In this document: positions 18,094 to 27,880 of the stretch, one piece after another
How positions within the stretch are numbered: position 1 is the first letter of the stretch
Layout of the letters: each line of letters begins with the position of its first letter
NCBI RefSeq assembly: GCF_012927105.1
Contig: NZ_JABBFV010000001.1
Location: 124,001-188,000 of the forward strand
Direction of reading: 5' to 3'
DNA length: 64,000 bases
Source of the DNA: Sphingobium psychrophilum
Lineage (GTDB): Bacteria; Pseudomonadota; Alphaproteobacteria; Sphingomonadales; Sphingomonadaceae
The notes under the pieces: model-generated
Seen by the model: only the letters and a program-made list of their open reading frames with translations
Databases searched by the model: none
Told to the model about the DNA's origin: nothing
Program-made: the position numbers and the translations under genes

Positions 18094-18923
18094 CCGCCGC
18101 GGACCGATTCGCGATACACAGGGACAAGATAGAACTGACCGCGACCGGCGCTCTGTCGGTCGAGACTGTCCTGAATGTCCGCCATTGGAACGACCGGTTG
18201 TTCAGCTTTTCGGTGACACGCCCGGCGAGCTTTCGGTTTCGATCCGGCGAGTTTGTCATGATCGGACTGGCGGGCGAGGGTGGCAAGCCGCTGTTGCGCG
18301 CCTATTCGGTGGCCAGCCCTGCCTATGCCGAGGAGCTGGAATTCCTGTCGATCAAGGTGGAGGACGGCCCCCTGACGTCGCGATTGCAGAATATCCGGCC
18401 CGGTGACCAGATATATCTTGGGCGCAAACCCACGGGTACATTGGTGACTGACGCGCTGTTGCCCGGCAACCGGCTGTTGCTGCTGTCAAGCGGCACCGGG
18501 CTGGCGCCGTTCCTCAGCCTGATCCGCGACCCCGACGTCTATGAACGCTATGACCGCGTGATCGTCGTCCACAGCGTCAGGCAGGCAAGCGACCTGGCAT
18601 TTCGTGCGGAGCTGGAATCCGGCCTGCGGGATGATCCGCTGGTATCGGAACCGGCAATGGCGCAACTATCCTATCTGCCCACGGTCACGCGCGAAGCCTT
18701 TACCTGCAACGCGCGCATCACAACGATGATCGAAGATGGCAGCCTGTTCGCGCAGGCTGGACTGAGTGGTGCGCCGCTCTCGGTCCAGACCGATCGCATC
18801 ATGCTATGTGGCGGCCTGGCCATGATCAAGGATATCGCTCACCTGCTGGATGCGCGGGGCTTTATCGAAGGCTCCAACGCGAAGCCGGGCGATTATGTGA
18901 TCGAAAGAGCCTTTGTCGGTTAA
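18090..18923 (+). CDS. Ferredoxin-NADP(+) reductase
   Basis: 277 residues in the bacterial Fpr pattern: FAD-binding beta-barrel with RAYSVASP, then an NADP domain with LLLLSSGTGLAPFLSLIRD and the LCGG(L)AMIKD motif near the C terminus. Moves electrons between NADPH and a ferredoxin. Coupled to the SnoaL-like gene by ATGA. Its place in the cluster suggests it feeds the Rieske oxygenase and/or the P450. Confidence 0.88.
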   Translation: MTAADRFAIHRDKIELTATGALSVETVLNVRHWNDRLFSFSVTRPASFRFRSGEFVMIGLAGEGGKPLLRAYSVASPAYAEELEFLSIKVEDGPLTSRLQNIRPGDQIYLGRKPTGTLVTDALLPGNRLLLLSSGTGLAPFLSLIRDPDVYERYDRVIVVHSVRQASDLAFRAELESGLRDDPLVSEPAMAQLSYLPTVTREAFTCNARITTMIEDGSLFAQAGLSGAPLSVQTDRIMLCGGLAMIKDIAHLLDARGFIEGSNAKPGDYVIERAFVG

Positions 18924-19221
18924 AAATGGCGGGATGCTGGTGACTTGCCATTTTCATAGATGGGCTTCAGATCGGCGCGGCCTCGGCTCGCCGGGCGTCA
19001 GCGGAAAGTGCATTGGCCAATCTATAACCAGGGATCACACCCTGCGCGACGTCAACCACAACGACCTGGACGGTAAGTTTCGGCCTATCGACGGCAGCTT
19101 TGGTTTCAGGCAGGCTTCAAAGCCGACAGTCGAAAAGTCCCAGAACCAGTCATTCTTTGGAGGCTCACCACGCAATTCGGAACGGACTAGCTCACCTGCG
19201 GTCGTGCACGAGGGAGACGGC
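18924..19221. other. Decayed spacer between the reductase and the island-end pseudogenes
   Basis: No intact gene. A short minus-strand run (about 18957-19107) translates into a coherent-looking 45-50 residue tail but has an in-frame stop just upstream and no start, so it may be the end of another eroded gene. I see no promoter or repeat here. Confidence 0.4.
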
Positions 19222-19519
19222 ATCATCGCGCGACGCATACTCATCACGGGAGCCAGTATAGCCGGTCGTTCCGTAGCTTATTGGCTTGACCGCCAAGGCC
19301 ATAACGTCACCGTCGTCGAGCGCAATCCGGCTTTCCGCGGCGTCGGCCGCGAAGTCATACGAAATAAGTATCGAAAAACCGGCACGTGAGGCGGGCACGG
19401 GTGGGGAAGGGACTGCCTGGGTCAATGAGAAGGGCGCACCTGTGGCGGCATTCCTCAGCGCAGACATGGCCGGCGACGGCCCGACGGCGGAAATGGAGAT
19501 CTTACGAGGCGATCTCGCT
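19222..19519 (+). pseudogene. FAD-dependent monooxygenase, N-terminal fragment, frameshifted
   Basis: The first part reads ILITGASIAGRSVAYWLDRQG followed by VTVVERNPAFRGVG, the FAD-binding Rossmann start of a group A flavin monooxygenase. The frame is then lost. Further on, in another frame, comes GTAWVNEKGAPVAAF and GPTAEMEILRGDLA, which belongs to the same family about 25 residues farther along. So there is an internal deletion with a frameshift, and the protein stops at about 19519 where the reversed integrase fragment begins. No start codon in good context is left. Confidence 0.7.
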
Positions 19520-19767
19520 CGCACCGGGTCGAGGCCGATATCCACCCAGGTCGGCACCTCACGCGCTCGATCGCGGGCGACAGACAGCGTGACCTTCGAT
19601 GCGCTGTCCAATCCGATGTCGCGCCTGCGGCCATGCTTCTGAACGCGGCACCCGCAGCTTTTAGAGCCACTGGATCGGACCACCAAAAACAAGCCATCGC
19701 CATGACCGAAACGGCCCGGTCGCTCTGCGGCCTTCACACCTGTTACGGAGAGCTGTCCCATGCCCAT
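19513..19767 (-). pseudogene. Tyrosine recombinase (integrase), N-terminal fragment
   Basis: About 85 residues resembling the arm-binding domain of P4-type integrases (GLFLVVRSSGSK, then CGCRVQKHGRRRDIGLDSAS, VTLSVARDRAREV, GLDPVRAR). Homology breaks off at about 19513, against the monooxygenase fragment; the catalytic Arg-His-Arg-Tyr domain is missing. The start at 19767 lies 137 nt inside the 3' end of tRNA-Ser, the usual place for an island integrase. Confidence 0.7.
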
Positions 19768-19903
19768 ATTCTCCCACGCTTTTTACCACACGCCAAATCG
19801 GTCACCGACGGATGCGAGAGGATGAGGTGGGACGCGAATCAGCCCGGAAGGCCCGGAAATGCTGGGCTTTTTCGGTTCGCTAGGGATATAGGAAACAAGG
19901 TCT

Positions 19904-19994
19904 TGGCGGAGCGGCAGGGATTCGAACCCTGGATACGCTTTTGGCGTATACTCACTTTCCAGGCGAGCGCCTTCGACCACTCGGCCACCGCTCC
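19904..19994 (-). tRNA. tRNA-Ser (anticodon GGA)
   Basis: 91 nt including encoded CCA. Acceptor GGAGCGG pairs with CCGCTCC, discriminator G, D-arm begins TGGCCGAGTGG, anticodon loop CTGGAAA gives GGA, a long variable arm follows (class II), and the T arm contains GGTTCGAATCC. Its 3' end faces the accessory region and the integrase fragment. Confidence 0.95.
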
Positions 19995-20099
19995 GCATTG
20001 CACTGGAAGTGCGGCTCCCTATCGCGCGATGTGCCGCTAGGCAAGGGCTATGGGCAGGGGATGCTTTACTTTATGCCGCAGCCGCTGTTTGATCGCGCG

Positions 20100-21002
20100 A
20101 TGAACCGCCTCCTCGCGCTTGCGCTGTCCACCGCCATCCTCCCCACCTGTCTTGCTACCCAGGCGCTCGCCGCCGATCCGCCCGCCACGCCGGCCGCCGT
20201 AGTGGTGCAGGCGCCGGCAGGCGCGTGGCGGCCGATATCCGCGGACGAACTGCTGATCATGACTATAGAGGGCGGCAAGCGCGTGGTCATCCAGCTCGCG
20301 CCCGCCTTCTCGCCACGCCATGTCGCCAACATTGCGACGCTGGCGAAGGCGCATTGGTGGGACGGCACCAGCATCAACCGGGTGCAGGATAATTATGTCG
20401 TGCAATGGGGCGACGCGACCGAGAAGAAGCCGATGCCGCCCGGCCTGTCTCCCACCAGCCCGGCCGATTATACGCTGCCCTTGGCGACGCGCCGGCTTGC
20501 AGTAACGCCCTTGCCCTATGTCGATCCCTACGCCCCCTCGACCGGCTTCGTGGGCGGCTGGCCGGTGGCGATGGACGGCACGTCGGCCTGGCTGCCCCAT
20601 TGCTATGGCTATGTCGGCGTCGGCCGCAATCTATCGCCGGACGCCGGGACGGGCGCCGAACTTTACACCGTGATCGGTCAGGCGCCACGTCAGCTCGACC
20701 GCAACATCGCCGTCGTCGGCCGCGTAATCGAGGGCATGGCGTATCTGTCCAGCCTACCGCGCGGATCGGGCGAACTGGGCTTCTACACGCCGACCGAACA
20801 TCAGGTGCCGATCCTGACCGTTCGCCTCGCCAGCGAATTGTCCTTTGCCGACCGCCCGCGCTTCGAGATGATGGATACGCTGTCCTCCAGCTTCGCCGAC
20901 TATCTGCGCCTGCGCGCCAACCGGAAGGATGATTTCTACGACCGGCCGGCCGGCGGCGTAGACATCTGCAATGCGCCGGTGCCGGTCAGGGCCGCGCCTT
21001 AA
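20100..21002 (+). CDS. Cyclophilin-type peptidyl-prolyl cis-trans isomerase, exported
   Basis: About 300 residues. From ATG 20100 it begins with a signal peptide ([24 protein letters not shown]). The isomerase core shows the cyclophilin order: [36 protein letters not shown], then [31 protein letters not shown]. Likely folds periplasmic proteins. Starts at 20061 and 20073 are possible and would lengthen the signal region; none has an ideal ribosome site. First backbone gene after the tRNA-Ser island boundary. Confidence 0.85.
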   Translation: MNRLLALALSTAILPTCLATQALAADPPATPAAVVVQAPAGAWRPISADELLIMTIEGGKRVVIQLAPAFSPRHVANIATLAKAHWWDGTSINRVQDNYVVQWGDATEKKPMPPGLSPTSPADYTLPLATRRLAVTPLPYVDPYAPSTGFVGGWPVAMDGTSAWLPHCYGYVGVGRNLSPDAGTGAELYTVIGQAPRQLDRNIAVVGRVIEGMAYLSSLPRGSGELGFYTPTEHQVPILTVRLASELSFADRPRFEMMDTLSSSFADYLRLRANRKDDFYDRPAGGVDICNAPVPVRAAP

Positions 21003-21086
21003 AACGGGAACCTTCGTCATCCCGCCTGCGCTATGATGGCGCAGAGCGGCGCGATGGCAACGTGCCCCCATTTTTGGAGAGGCGCG

Positions 21087-22202
21087 ATGATCGTCGGCAC
21101 CGTGAAGGAAATCAAGAATCACGAATATCGCGTCGGCCTGACCCCCGAAAGCGTGCATGAACTGACAGCGCACGGTCATCGCGTGCTGGTGGAGAGCGGC
21201 GCGGGCGAGGGGGTCGGTGCCAGCGACGCGCTGTACAAGAAAGCGGGGGCGGAGATTGCCGCTACCGCCGCCGACATATTCGCTACCGCCGACATGATCG
21301 TGAAGGTGAAGGAGCCGCAGTCACAGGAGCGCGCCCTGCTGCGGCCGGGCCAGATCCTTTACACCTATCTGCACCTTGCGCCCGACCCGGACCAGGCCCG
21401 CGATCTGATCGCGTCTGGCGCGACCTGCATCGCCTATGAAACCGTGACCGACGCCCATGGCGGCCTGCCGCTGCTGAAACCGATGAGCCAGGTCGCTGGT
21501 CGCATGGCGATCCAGGCCGGGGCGACGGCTCTGGAAAAGGCGCATGGTGGCCGCGGCGTGCTGCTGGGCGGGGTGCCGGGCGTGCTGCCGGCCAAAGTGG
21601 CGGTGATCGGCGGCGGCGTGGTCGGCTTCAACGCGGCGCAGATGGCGGCGGGCCTGGGCGCCGACGTCACCATCCTCGATCGCAGCCCCGAAGTGCTGGA
21701 AAAGCTCGGCATGTATTTTGAAGCGCGGGCCAAGACTCGCTTTTCCAACCGCGCGAACCTCGCCGAATGCGTGGCGGACGCCGATCTGGTGATTGGCGCG
21801 GTGCTGATCCCCGGCGCTGCCGCGCCCAAGCTGGTCACCGCCGCGATGCTGAAGACCATGAAAAAGGGCGCGGTGCTGGTCGATGTCGCGATCGATCAGG
21901 GCGGCTGCTTCGAAACCAGCCACGCCACCACCCATGCCGACCCAACCTATATTATCGACGGCATCGTCCATTATTGCGTCGCCAACATGCCCGGCGCGGT
22001 CGCGCGCACCAGTACCTATGCGCTCAACAATGTGACGTTGCCCCATGCGCTGCGCATCGCCGAACTGGGGTGGAAGGACGCATTGCGTGGCGACGCGCAC
22101 CTGCGCGCGGGCCTCAACATCTGGGACGGGAAGGTCACTTATCAGGCCGTCGCGCAAGATCTGGGCCTGCCCTATACGCCCGCGGACGACGCGGTCGCCT
22201 GA
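21087..22202 (+). CDS. ald: Alanine dehydrogenase
   Basis: 371 residues, the usual length. N-terminal [23 protein letters not shown], substrate loop with KVKEPQSQE, and a Rossmann NAD site ([29 protein letters not shown]). Catalyses L-alanine + NAD+ + water to pyruvate + ammonium + NADH. The start ATG 21087 has a GGAGAGG site. Stands alone. Confidence 0.95.
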   Translation: MIVGTVKEIKNHEYRVGLTPESVHELTAHGHRVLVESGAGEGVGASDALYKKAGAEIAATAADIFATADMIVKVKEPQSQERALLRPGQILYTYLHLAPDPDQARDLIASGATCIAYETVTDAHGGLPLLKPMSQVAGRMAIQAGATALEKAHGGRGVLLGGVPGVLPAKVAVIGGGVVGFNAAQMAAGLGADVTILDRSPEVLEKLGMYFEARAKTRFSNRANLAECVADADLVIGAVLIPGAAAPKLVTAAMLKTMKKGAVLVDVAIDQGGCFETSHATTHADPTYIIDGIVHYCVANMPGAVARTSTYALNNVTLPHALRIAELGWKDALRGDAHLRAGLNIWDGKVTYQAVAQDLGLPYTPADDAVA

Positions 22203-22446
22203 TGCCGCGACGTCCTTTTGTCTCTCCATCGTCTTGCACTTTAGGCCATGGCCTTGCGGGTTCGCGCCTCTCGTTCGTCTAGCGGGTCAGGGGGACATGA
22301 CCACATGCCCCCCATGCAGCTTGATTTCGCCGAAGAGAGGCATGGTTTTACGTCATGGTCGATTTCCCCACTTTCCCCGCCTTGATCCGTAAAGGCGAAC
22401 GCAGCAACATGTGCGCTGACCGCATCGGGCAGGAAGGGACGCGATA

Positions 22447-23277
22447 ATGCACGGCGAACTGATGACCTGGCTTGTCCCGCTAGTTTCGATGCTGGCCGCC
22501 GGACTGGTGGCGGGCTTTGCCGCGGGCATTTTCGGCATTGGCGGCGGTTTCGTCGTCGTGCCAGCGCTGCTGGTCGTGCTGCCCCTGCTGGGCGGCACGC
22601 ATGACGCGATTGCGCATGTCGCGATCGGTACGTCGGCGGCGACCATCATCGTCACCTCCATCCGCTCGCTGCTGGCCCATGCCAAGCGCGGCGCGGTGGA
22701 GTTCGAAGTGCTGCGGGCCTGGGCGCCCTGGATCGTGCTGGGCTGCGGCGTCGGCGTGATGCTCGCGGGCCATGTCGACGGCAATACGCTCAAGATGATC
22801 TTCGCCACCGGCGTCGGCCTGATGTCGCTCAATTTCCTGCTGCCCAGCATCAGTGGCAAGGTCGTCAGCGACACCATGCCATCGGGCATCGTCCGCATGG
22901 GGATCGCCGGGGGCCTTGGCACCTTTTCCTCGCTGCTCGGCATCGGCGGCGGCGTGATTGCGATCATGGTGATGACGCTCTGCGGCCGCACCATTCACCG
23001 CGCGATCGCGACGGCATCGGGCATCGGCACGCTGATCGCCATCCCCACCACCATCGGTTTCGCCATCATCGGGTTCAAGGAAGGCGGTCTGCCCTGGGGT
23101 TCGCTGGGCTATATCAATATCCCCGCGACGCTGGCGATCGCCTCCATGTCGATGCTGACCGCGCCGCTGGGCGTTGCCGCCGCGCACAGCCTGCCGGCCG
23201 GGCCGCTCAAGAAGATTTTCGGCACCTATCTGATCATCATTTCGGTCATCATGTTCCGCGCCGGCCTGCAAGGATAA
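22447..23277 (+). CDS. TSUP family (TauE/SafE, DUF81) membrane permease
   Basis: 276 residues, 7-8 predicted membrane helices in two repeats, each beginning with the family motif (FAAGIFGIGGGFVVVPAL near residue 26 and LGTFSSLLGIGGGVIAIMV near residue 158). Family members export or import sulfite, sulfoacetate or other organosulfonates; the substrate here is not evident. AAGGGAC precedes the ATG. A strong terminator follows. Confidence 0.9.
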   Translation: MHGELMTWLVPLVSMLAAGLVAGFAAGIFGIGGGFVVVPALLVVLPLLGGTHDAIAHVAIGTSAATIIVTSIRSLLAHAKRGAVEFEVLRAWAPWIVLGCGVGVMLAGHVDGNTLKMIFATGVGLMSLNFLLPSISGKVVSDTMPSGIVRMGIAGGLGTFSSLLGIGGGVIAIMVMTLCGRTIHRAIATASGIGTLIAIPTTIGFAIIGFKEGGLPWGSLGYINIPATLAIASMSMLTAPLGVAAAHSLPAGPLKKIFGTYLIIISVIMFRAGLQG

Positions 23278-23303
23278 ACCGGCCTTTCAATTCAAGGCTG
23301 AAC

Positions 23304-23350
23304 AAAGCCGCCGGTGACGGGCTAACAAGCTTTGTCACTGGCGGCCTTTC
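23304..23350 (+). terminator. Rho-independent terminator after the TSUP permease
   Basis: A 12-bp stem with one mismatch (GCCGCCGGTGAC / GTCACTGGCGGC) and an 18-nt loop, followed by CTTTC. The T tract is short, so efficiency is uncertain. Confidence 0.6.
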
Positions 23351-23373
23351 GCGTTATCTGCGAGCCGGGGGAC

Positions 23374-24111
23374 ATGATGGCGCAGGCAGACGCGATTTCG
23401 ATATTGCTGGTGGAAGATGATGAGGCCGCGCGCGCCAACATCGCCACGATCCTCACCGACGCTGGCATGGTGGTGGAACAAGCGATCGACGGTGCCACCG
23501 GCCTAAACCGCGCGGGCGGCGGCAGCCACGACGTCATCATCCTCGATCGGATGCTGCCCCATTTGTCCGGCATCGACATTGTCACCCGGCTGCGCGTGGC
23601 CGGCGTGGGCGCGCCGGTGTTGATGCTGTCGGCGCTCGGCCGCAGCGAACATCGGGTCGAGGGGCTGGAAAGCGGCGTGGACGATTATCTCGCCAAGCCC
23701 TTCGAACCCGACGAACTGGTCGCCCGCGTCCGCGCGCTGTGGCGTCGGGCCAGTCGGCGCAGTCATGAGCCGGTGCTGCTGTTCGGCGACTTGGAATGTC
23801 ATGTGAAGGCGCGCACGGCCTTTCGCCAGGGCAGGCATTTGCCGCTTTCGCCCAAGGAATTCGAACTGTTCCGCTATCTGATGGAACATGCAGGCGAAGT
23901 GGTGACGCGCGAAATGCTGCTGCGCCAGGTGTGGAAATTGAGCTTTGATCCCCAGACCAATGTCGTGGACGTCAATGTCGGCCGCCTGCGCCGGAAGCTG
24001 GAGGACGGATTCGACGGTCCGGTGCTGGAAACCGTGTGGGGCACCGGCTATCGGCTGATCGCCGCGGCGGGGGCAGGGCCAGGGACGGGTACGGGGTCGC
24101 CGAGTGCCTAG
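23374..24111 (+). CDS. OmpR-family two-component response regulator
   Basis: 245 residues. The N-terminal receiver domain has acidic pair EDD, phospho-acceptor Asp in VIILDRMLPHLSG, and the conserved Lys in YLAKPFEPDEL. The C-terminal winged helix matches OmpR/PhoB (LSPKEFELFRYLMEHAGEVVTREMLLRQVW, VDVNVGRLRRKLE). ATG 23374 and 23377 are adjacent, behind GGGGG. Overlaps the sensor kinase gene by 8 nt. Confidence 0.93.
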   Translation: MMAQADAISILLVEDDEAARANIATILTDAGMVVEQAIDGATGLNRAGGGSHDVIILDRMLPHLSGIDIVTRLRVAGVGAPVLMLSALGRSEHRVEGLESGVDDYLAKPFEPDELVARVRALWRRASRRSHEPVLLFGDLECHVKARTAFRQGRHLPLSPKEFELFRYLMEHAGEVVTREMLLRQVWKLSFDPQTNVVDVNVGRLRRKLEDGFDGPVLETVWGTGYRLIAAAGAGPGTGTGSPSA

Positions 24112-25456
24112 ACCCGGCCTGTTTCGGTCGGTCTTTGGGCGGGTCACGCTTTCGGCGCTGCTGGTCAGCCTCTTGTCCACGCTGGCGCTGTTCCTGGTGG
24201 TCCAAAAAATCGTCGAGGATGATGGCCGGACGATGCTGGCGCGAGAGGTAGACACCGACCTGGCGGGCCTTGCCGACGTCTATCTTAGCAGCGATGAGGC
24301 GGAACTCAGGGCGCGGATCGCCGACCGGCTCGTCATGAACCGCGAGGATGGCGAACGCAGCTGGTATCTGCTGACCGATCGGGCCGGCCGCCGCCTGGCC
24401 GGCAATCTCGATCGCTGGCCGATGATCGCGTCCGAAGTGTCGGAGGCGCGCTATGTCATCTTGCCCGATGGTGACCGCATGTTCGCGCGGGCGACCCAGC
24501 TTGGCACCGGTGCCCGCCTGCTGGTGGGACGCAGCAATTATCGCGGCCAGGCGCTGCTCGCGCGGCTCGCCATGGCTTTCGCCATCGCCGGGGCAGGCAT
24601 CGCGCTGCTCAGCCTGATCGCGGGTCACTTTGCCGCCCGTCGCCTGCGCGCGCGGGTGGAGGTGGTGAACGCGGCCTTCGCCGCCGTCCGCGCCGGGCGG
24701 ATCGCCGCGCGCGCGCCGGGGCCGGGGAATAATGACGAACTGGCCGAACTGGCCGCCAACACCAACGCCATGCTCGACCAGGTCGAACGGCTGGTGGAGG
24801 CGCAGCGCGCCGTGTCGGACCAGACCGCGCATGAGATTCGCACCCCGCTGATGCATCTCGACACCCGCATACTCAAGGCGATGGAGGGGACGCAGGACGA
24901 AGCGCTGCTGCGCACGCTTGACCAGTCGCGTGCGGAAATCCGCGGCGTCGTGCGGCTGCTCGATTCGCTGCTCGACATTGCCGGCACCCAGGCGATGCGC
25001 GGCGACCTGCGCGGCCTGGCCGAAGTCGATTTGAGCGACATCGCCGAAAGCCTGGCCGATCTCTATGGCGCCAGCGCGGAGGATTTGGGCATCGGCTTCC
25101 ATGCGCGGATCGCGCCAGGCGTGCGGGCGCGTGCCGACCCGATGCAGATGACGCGGCTCATGTCCAACCTGCTCGACAATGCCTTCAAATATGTGCCCAG
25201 CGGCGGCTCGATCGTGCTGGAACTGGCCCCCGGCCCGCATATCGTGGTGCAGGATAATGGCCCCGGGATCCCGCCCGCTGACCGGGAGCGGGTGTTCGAA
25301 CGCTATGTCCGGCTTGACGGCGCGCGGGGTGGGGGGCATGGCCTTGGCCTTTCGCTCGCCAGGGCGATCGCAGAGCGACACGAATTGTCGCTGCATGTGG
25401 AGGACGCCGCGCCTGGTGCGCGGTTCGTGCTCCAGCCGGAGGATCGCGATGATTAG
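24104..25456 (+). CDS. Sensor histidine kinase
   Basis: 450 residues starting at GTG 24104 inside the regulator gene. One membrane helix near residues 15-35 and a second near 150-170 flank a ~115-residue periplasmic sensor; then a HAMP-like linker, the phospho-acceptor His in TAHEIRTPL, and the ATPase domain with N box NLLDNAFKYVP, G1 box DNGPGIP and G2 box GHGLGLSLA. Pairs with the preceding regulator. It overlaps the small exported protein gene by 8 nt. Confidence 0.92.
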   Translation: MPRPGLFRSVFGRVTLSALLVSLLSTLALFLVVQKIVEDDGRTMLAREVDTDLAGLADVYLSSDEAELRARIADRLVMNREDGERSWYLLTDRAGRRLAGNLDRWPMIASEVSEARYVILPDGDRMFARATQLGTGARLLVGRSNYRGQALLARLAMAFAIAGAGIALLSLIAGHFAARRLRARVEVVNAAFAAVRAGRIAARAPGPGNNDELAELAANTNAMLDQVERLVEAQRAVSDQTAHEIRTPLMHLDTRILKAMEGTQDEALLRTLDQSRAEIRGVVRLLDSLLDIAGTQAMRGDLRGLAEVDLSDIAESLADLYGASAEDLGIGFHARIAPGVRARADPMQMTRLMSNLLDNAFKYVPSGGSIVLELAPGPHIVVQDNGPGIPPADRERVFERYVRLDGARGGGHGLGLSLARAIAERHELSLHVEDAAPGARFVLQPEDRDD

Positions 25457-26009
25457 GCTGCTCTTGTCGGGATTGCTGCTCGCCGCCGGGCCGGCCGCGC
25501 CGGCGGCCGACATTTTGCCCGCCGATCCGGTGTTGCGGACATTGATGGAAGGCGATGTGGCGCAGGGCGATGGCAATCACGCCGCGTTGCTCGACACCGC
25601 GCAAATCCTCAAGGCGCTCGGCGCGACCCCGGCGGAGGGACAGGATGATCTGGCTGCGCGCTGGACGCAGGAGGCGCAGGATCATGGCGTCACCCGCTCG
25701 GCGCTGGGTTTCCGGGGGCGGGCGCTGGGGCCGGCCTATCGGCGCGGATCGCTCGGCGCGCGGGGCAGCATGACCGTGCGTCAGCTGTTCTTCGCCGGAC
25801 AGCGCGCCCAAATCTCGGTCGCGCCTGCCCGCGGCGCAGCCAATCTGTCGATGCGGGTGCAGGGCGCGGACGGCAATACGCTCTGCGCCAAGCCGATCGG
25901 AGAAGCCCAAGCAGACTGCGCGTGGCTGCCGCTCTTCACCGATCGCTACGACATTGTGATCGAAAATGGCGGGCCTGTTCCGGCGGCCTTCTACCTGGTT
26001 GTGCGATAA
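25449..26009 (+). CDS. Exported protein of unknown function in the two-component operon
   Basis: 186 residues with a signal peptide (MIRLLLSGLLLAAGPAAPAAD). The C-terminal half is rich in beta structure and has two Cys residues near the C terminus (LCAKPIGEAQADCAWLPLF) that could form a disulfide. The overlap with the kinase gene makes it the third gene of the operon; it may modulate the periplasmic sensor or be the signal-related output. Family not recognised. Confidence 0.72.
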   Translation: MIRLLLSGLLLAAGPAAPAADILPADPVLRTLMEGDVAQGDGNHAALLDTAQILKALGATPAEGQDDLAARWTQEAQDHGVTRSALGFRGRALGPAYRRGSLGARGSMTVRQLFFAGQRAQISVAPARGAANLSMRVQGADGNTLCAKPIGEAQADCAWLPLFTDRYDIVIENGGPVPAAFYLVVR

Positions 26010-26152
26010 GTCCGACTTTTTCGAGTTGCGCCCGCTTCGGCCCGTCGTCTCAATTCCTCGCTTCGTCCATTCTGCACATCCGTTCAGGCGAAAAAGGCCG
26101 GGGTCGGCGCGTTGTGTCCTCCATGGTTCAGATCAGAAGAGGAGAAGAACCC

Positions 26153-26518
26153 ATGATGTACGCAAAGCTTCTCGCCTCCGCCGCCCTGCTAGGCATGGCG
26201 CCCGCCGCCGTTCTGGCGCAGGAAGGGCCGGTCAGCTATGAAGAACAGCTGGCCCAGGTCGAAACCCAACTCGTCTATCAGGCGCCGATCGCGGGCGTTC
26301 AAAATAATTACTGGTTCCATTATCAGACCGATCTTGCCGAAGCGCGCAAGGAACTGACCAGCGATCTGCGCGGCTCGTCCGATGCGGAGGATAATCGCGA
26401 CGCCTGGGAGGAATATCGTGCTGAACTGGCTGATGCACGCGGCGATTACGCCAAGGAAATGGCCGAAAAGGGCTATCCGATGGGTGAGGTGCGCGTACTG
26501 ACCGACAATGGCCGCTGA
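26153..26518 (+). CDS. Small periplasmic protein of unknown function
   Basis: 121 residues. Signal peptide MMYAKLLASAALLGMAPAAVLAQ, then a highly charged helical mature part rich in Glu, Asp and Ala (DLAEARKELTSDLRGSSDAEDNRDAWEEYRAELADARGDYAKEM is the central region, residues about 50-93). A clear GGAGAAG ribosome site supports the start. No family recognised. Confidence 0.7.
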   Translation: MMYAKLLASAALLGMAPAAVLAQEGPVSYEEQLAQVETQLVYQAPIAGVQNNYWFHYQTDLAEARKELTSDLRGSSDAEDNRDAWEEYRAELADARGDYAKEMAEKGYPMGEVRVLTDNGR

Positions 26519-26527
26519 CGCCTGATA

Positions 26528-26552
26528 CGGGGGCGGGCAGCGCCTGCCCCCT
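26528..26552. terminator. GC-rich hairpin between convergent genes
   Basis: An inverted repeat of the form GGGGC-GGGCAGCGCCTGCCC-CC lies between the stops of two convergent genes. It lacks a T tract; it is a weak candidate terminator. Confidence 0.35.
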
Positions 26553-27754
26553 CAATCGGCATTCGGGTCGCGGAAATTCAGCCGCCGTGTCACCGTATAG
26601 TCCAGCACGCCGACCAGCAGATAGCTGATCCATTGTTTCAGCAGGGTGAGGCCGCTGCGGCCGGACCGATGCGCCTCCAGGCTGATGGCCCGGCTCCGCT
26701 CCGCCTCACGCTCAACGAACTGGCGCACCTCTTGGGCAAATCCGGCATCCTCCACCCGCAACATCACCTCCAGGTTGATGAATAGGCTGCGCATGTCGAA
26801 ATTGGCCGATCCCACATAGACGGCGTCGTCGATGACGATCAGCTTCATGTGCAGCTTGCAAGGCTGATATTCGTAAATCTCCACCCCGCGCCGCAGTAGC
26901 GGCCCATACAGCAATCGCGCGGCGGCCACGGTCGCGCCATTGTCCGACTTGGCTGGAAGGATGATGCGCGCCCCCTTGCGTCGCGCGGCGCGGGCGATGC
27001 GCTTGAGCATCCCGCGGCCTGGCGAGAAATAGGCGGCGATCATGTCGACCCGCTGCGCCTGCTCCAGATCATGTTTCACAACCTGCGCCCAGGGACTGAG
27101 CCGCCGGGTCGGCCCGCCGATCAGCCAGCGGAACGGGTCGTCAGGATGGTGGTGCAGCGAGGGATGCCATTGTCGGACCATACGTCGCAACGTGCGAAAC
27201 CGATGCTTCTTGGTGGAGCCCCAGCGCCATAGCTGGCCATACCAGCGCGTCATCGCCTCCACCTGGTCGCCGACGATCAGCAGGCCGATGTCGCGCCAGC
27301 AATCGTCGGCGGGTATCCCGAAATAGCCGTCCTCGACATTGAAGCCGCCGATCATCAGCCGCTTGTCGTCGGCGATCGCCATCTTCTGATGATTGCGGAT
27401 CAGATAGCGGGTGGAGCGGCTGGTCCCGAACCGCGCGAAATGCGCACCTGCTTCGATCAGCGGCACAAAAAAGTCGTCGGGCGTAGCGGCCGATCCGAAC
27501 CCGTCGACCATCAGCGTCACTGTCACCCCGCGCCGCCGCGCGGCGATCAGCGCGTCGCGCACCAGCGTCCCGCTGCCATCGGCCGCGAAGATATAATAAT
27601 AGAGTTTCAGGCTGTGCTGCGCGCCGTCGATCAGGGCGACCAGCGCGTCGCGCAACGCCGGGCCGTCCGCGATCAGGCGCAGATGATTGCCCTGCAGGTC
27701 CAGGCGGATATCGTCCGCAGCGGCGCAAGCGGGTGTCGGGTCGGTAGTCGCCAT
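26552..27754 (-). CDS. Phospholipase D family protein, cardiolipin synthase-like
   Basis: 400 residues with two PLD catalytic motifs: [18 protein letters not shown] (about residues 124-141) and [19 protein letters not shown] (about 303-321). This two-HKD layout without N-terminal membrane helices fits the ClsB/ClsC branch of phosphatidyltransferases that make cardiolipin from phosphatidylglycerol. Monocistronic, convergent with the preceding gene. Confidence 0.87.
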   Translation of the reverse strand: MATTDPTPACAAADDIRLDLQGNHLRLIADGPALRDALVALIDGAQHSLKLYYYIFAADGSGTLVRDALIAARRRGVTVTLMVDGFGSAATPDDFFVPLIEAGAHFARFGTSRSTRYLIRNHQKMAIADDKRLMIGGFNVEDGYFGIPADDCWRDIGLLIVGDQVEAMTRWYGQLWRWGSTKKHRFRTLRRMVRQWHPSLHHHPDDPFRWLIGGPTRRLSPWAQVVKHDLEQAQRVDMIAAYFSPGRGMLKRIARAARRKGARIILPAKSDNGATVAAARLLYGPLLRRGVEIYEYQPCKLHMKLIVIDDAVYVGSANFDMRSLFINLEVMLRVEDAGFAQEVRQFVEREAERSRAISLEAHRSGRSGLTLLKQWISYLLVGVLDYTVTRRLNFRDPNAD

Positions 27755-27880
27755 GGCGCCCTCATGCCTATTTTAATCGGGTTTCGCCATGGCTTTATAG
27801 CCTTCTCATTGACTCTGATTAGGACCGATGCTAGGCGCCCTGTTCACGACTTTCCTTCCGTTATTTGCAGGAGGCCCTGT

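Noticed and set aside
19842..19876. Possible terminator downstream of tRNA-Ser
   Set aside because: AGCCC...GGGCT followed by TTTTT reads as a terminator only on the plus strand, while the tRNA is on the minus strand; not firm enough to list.
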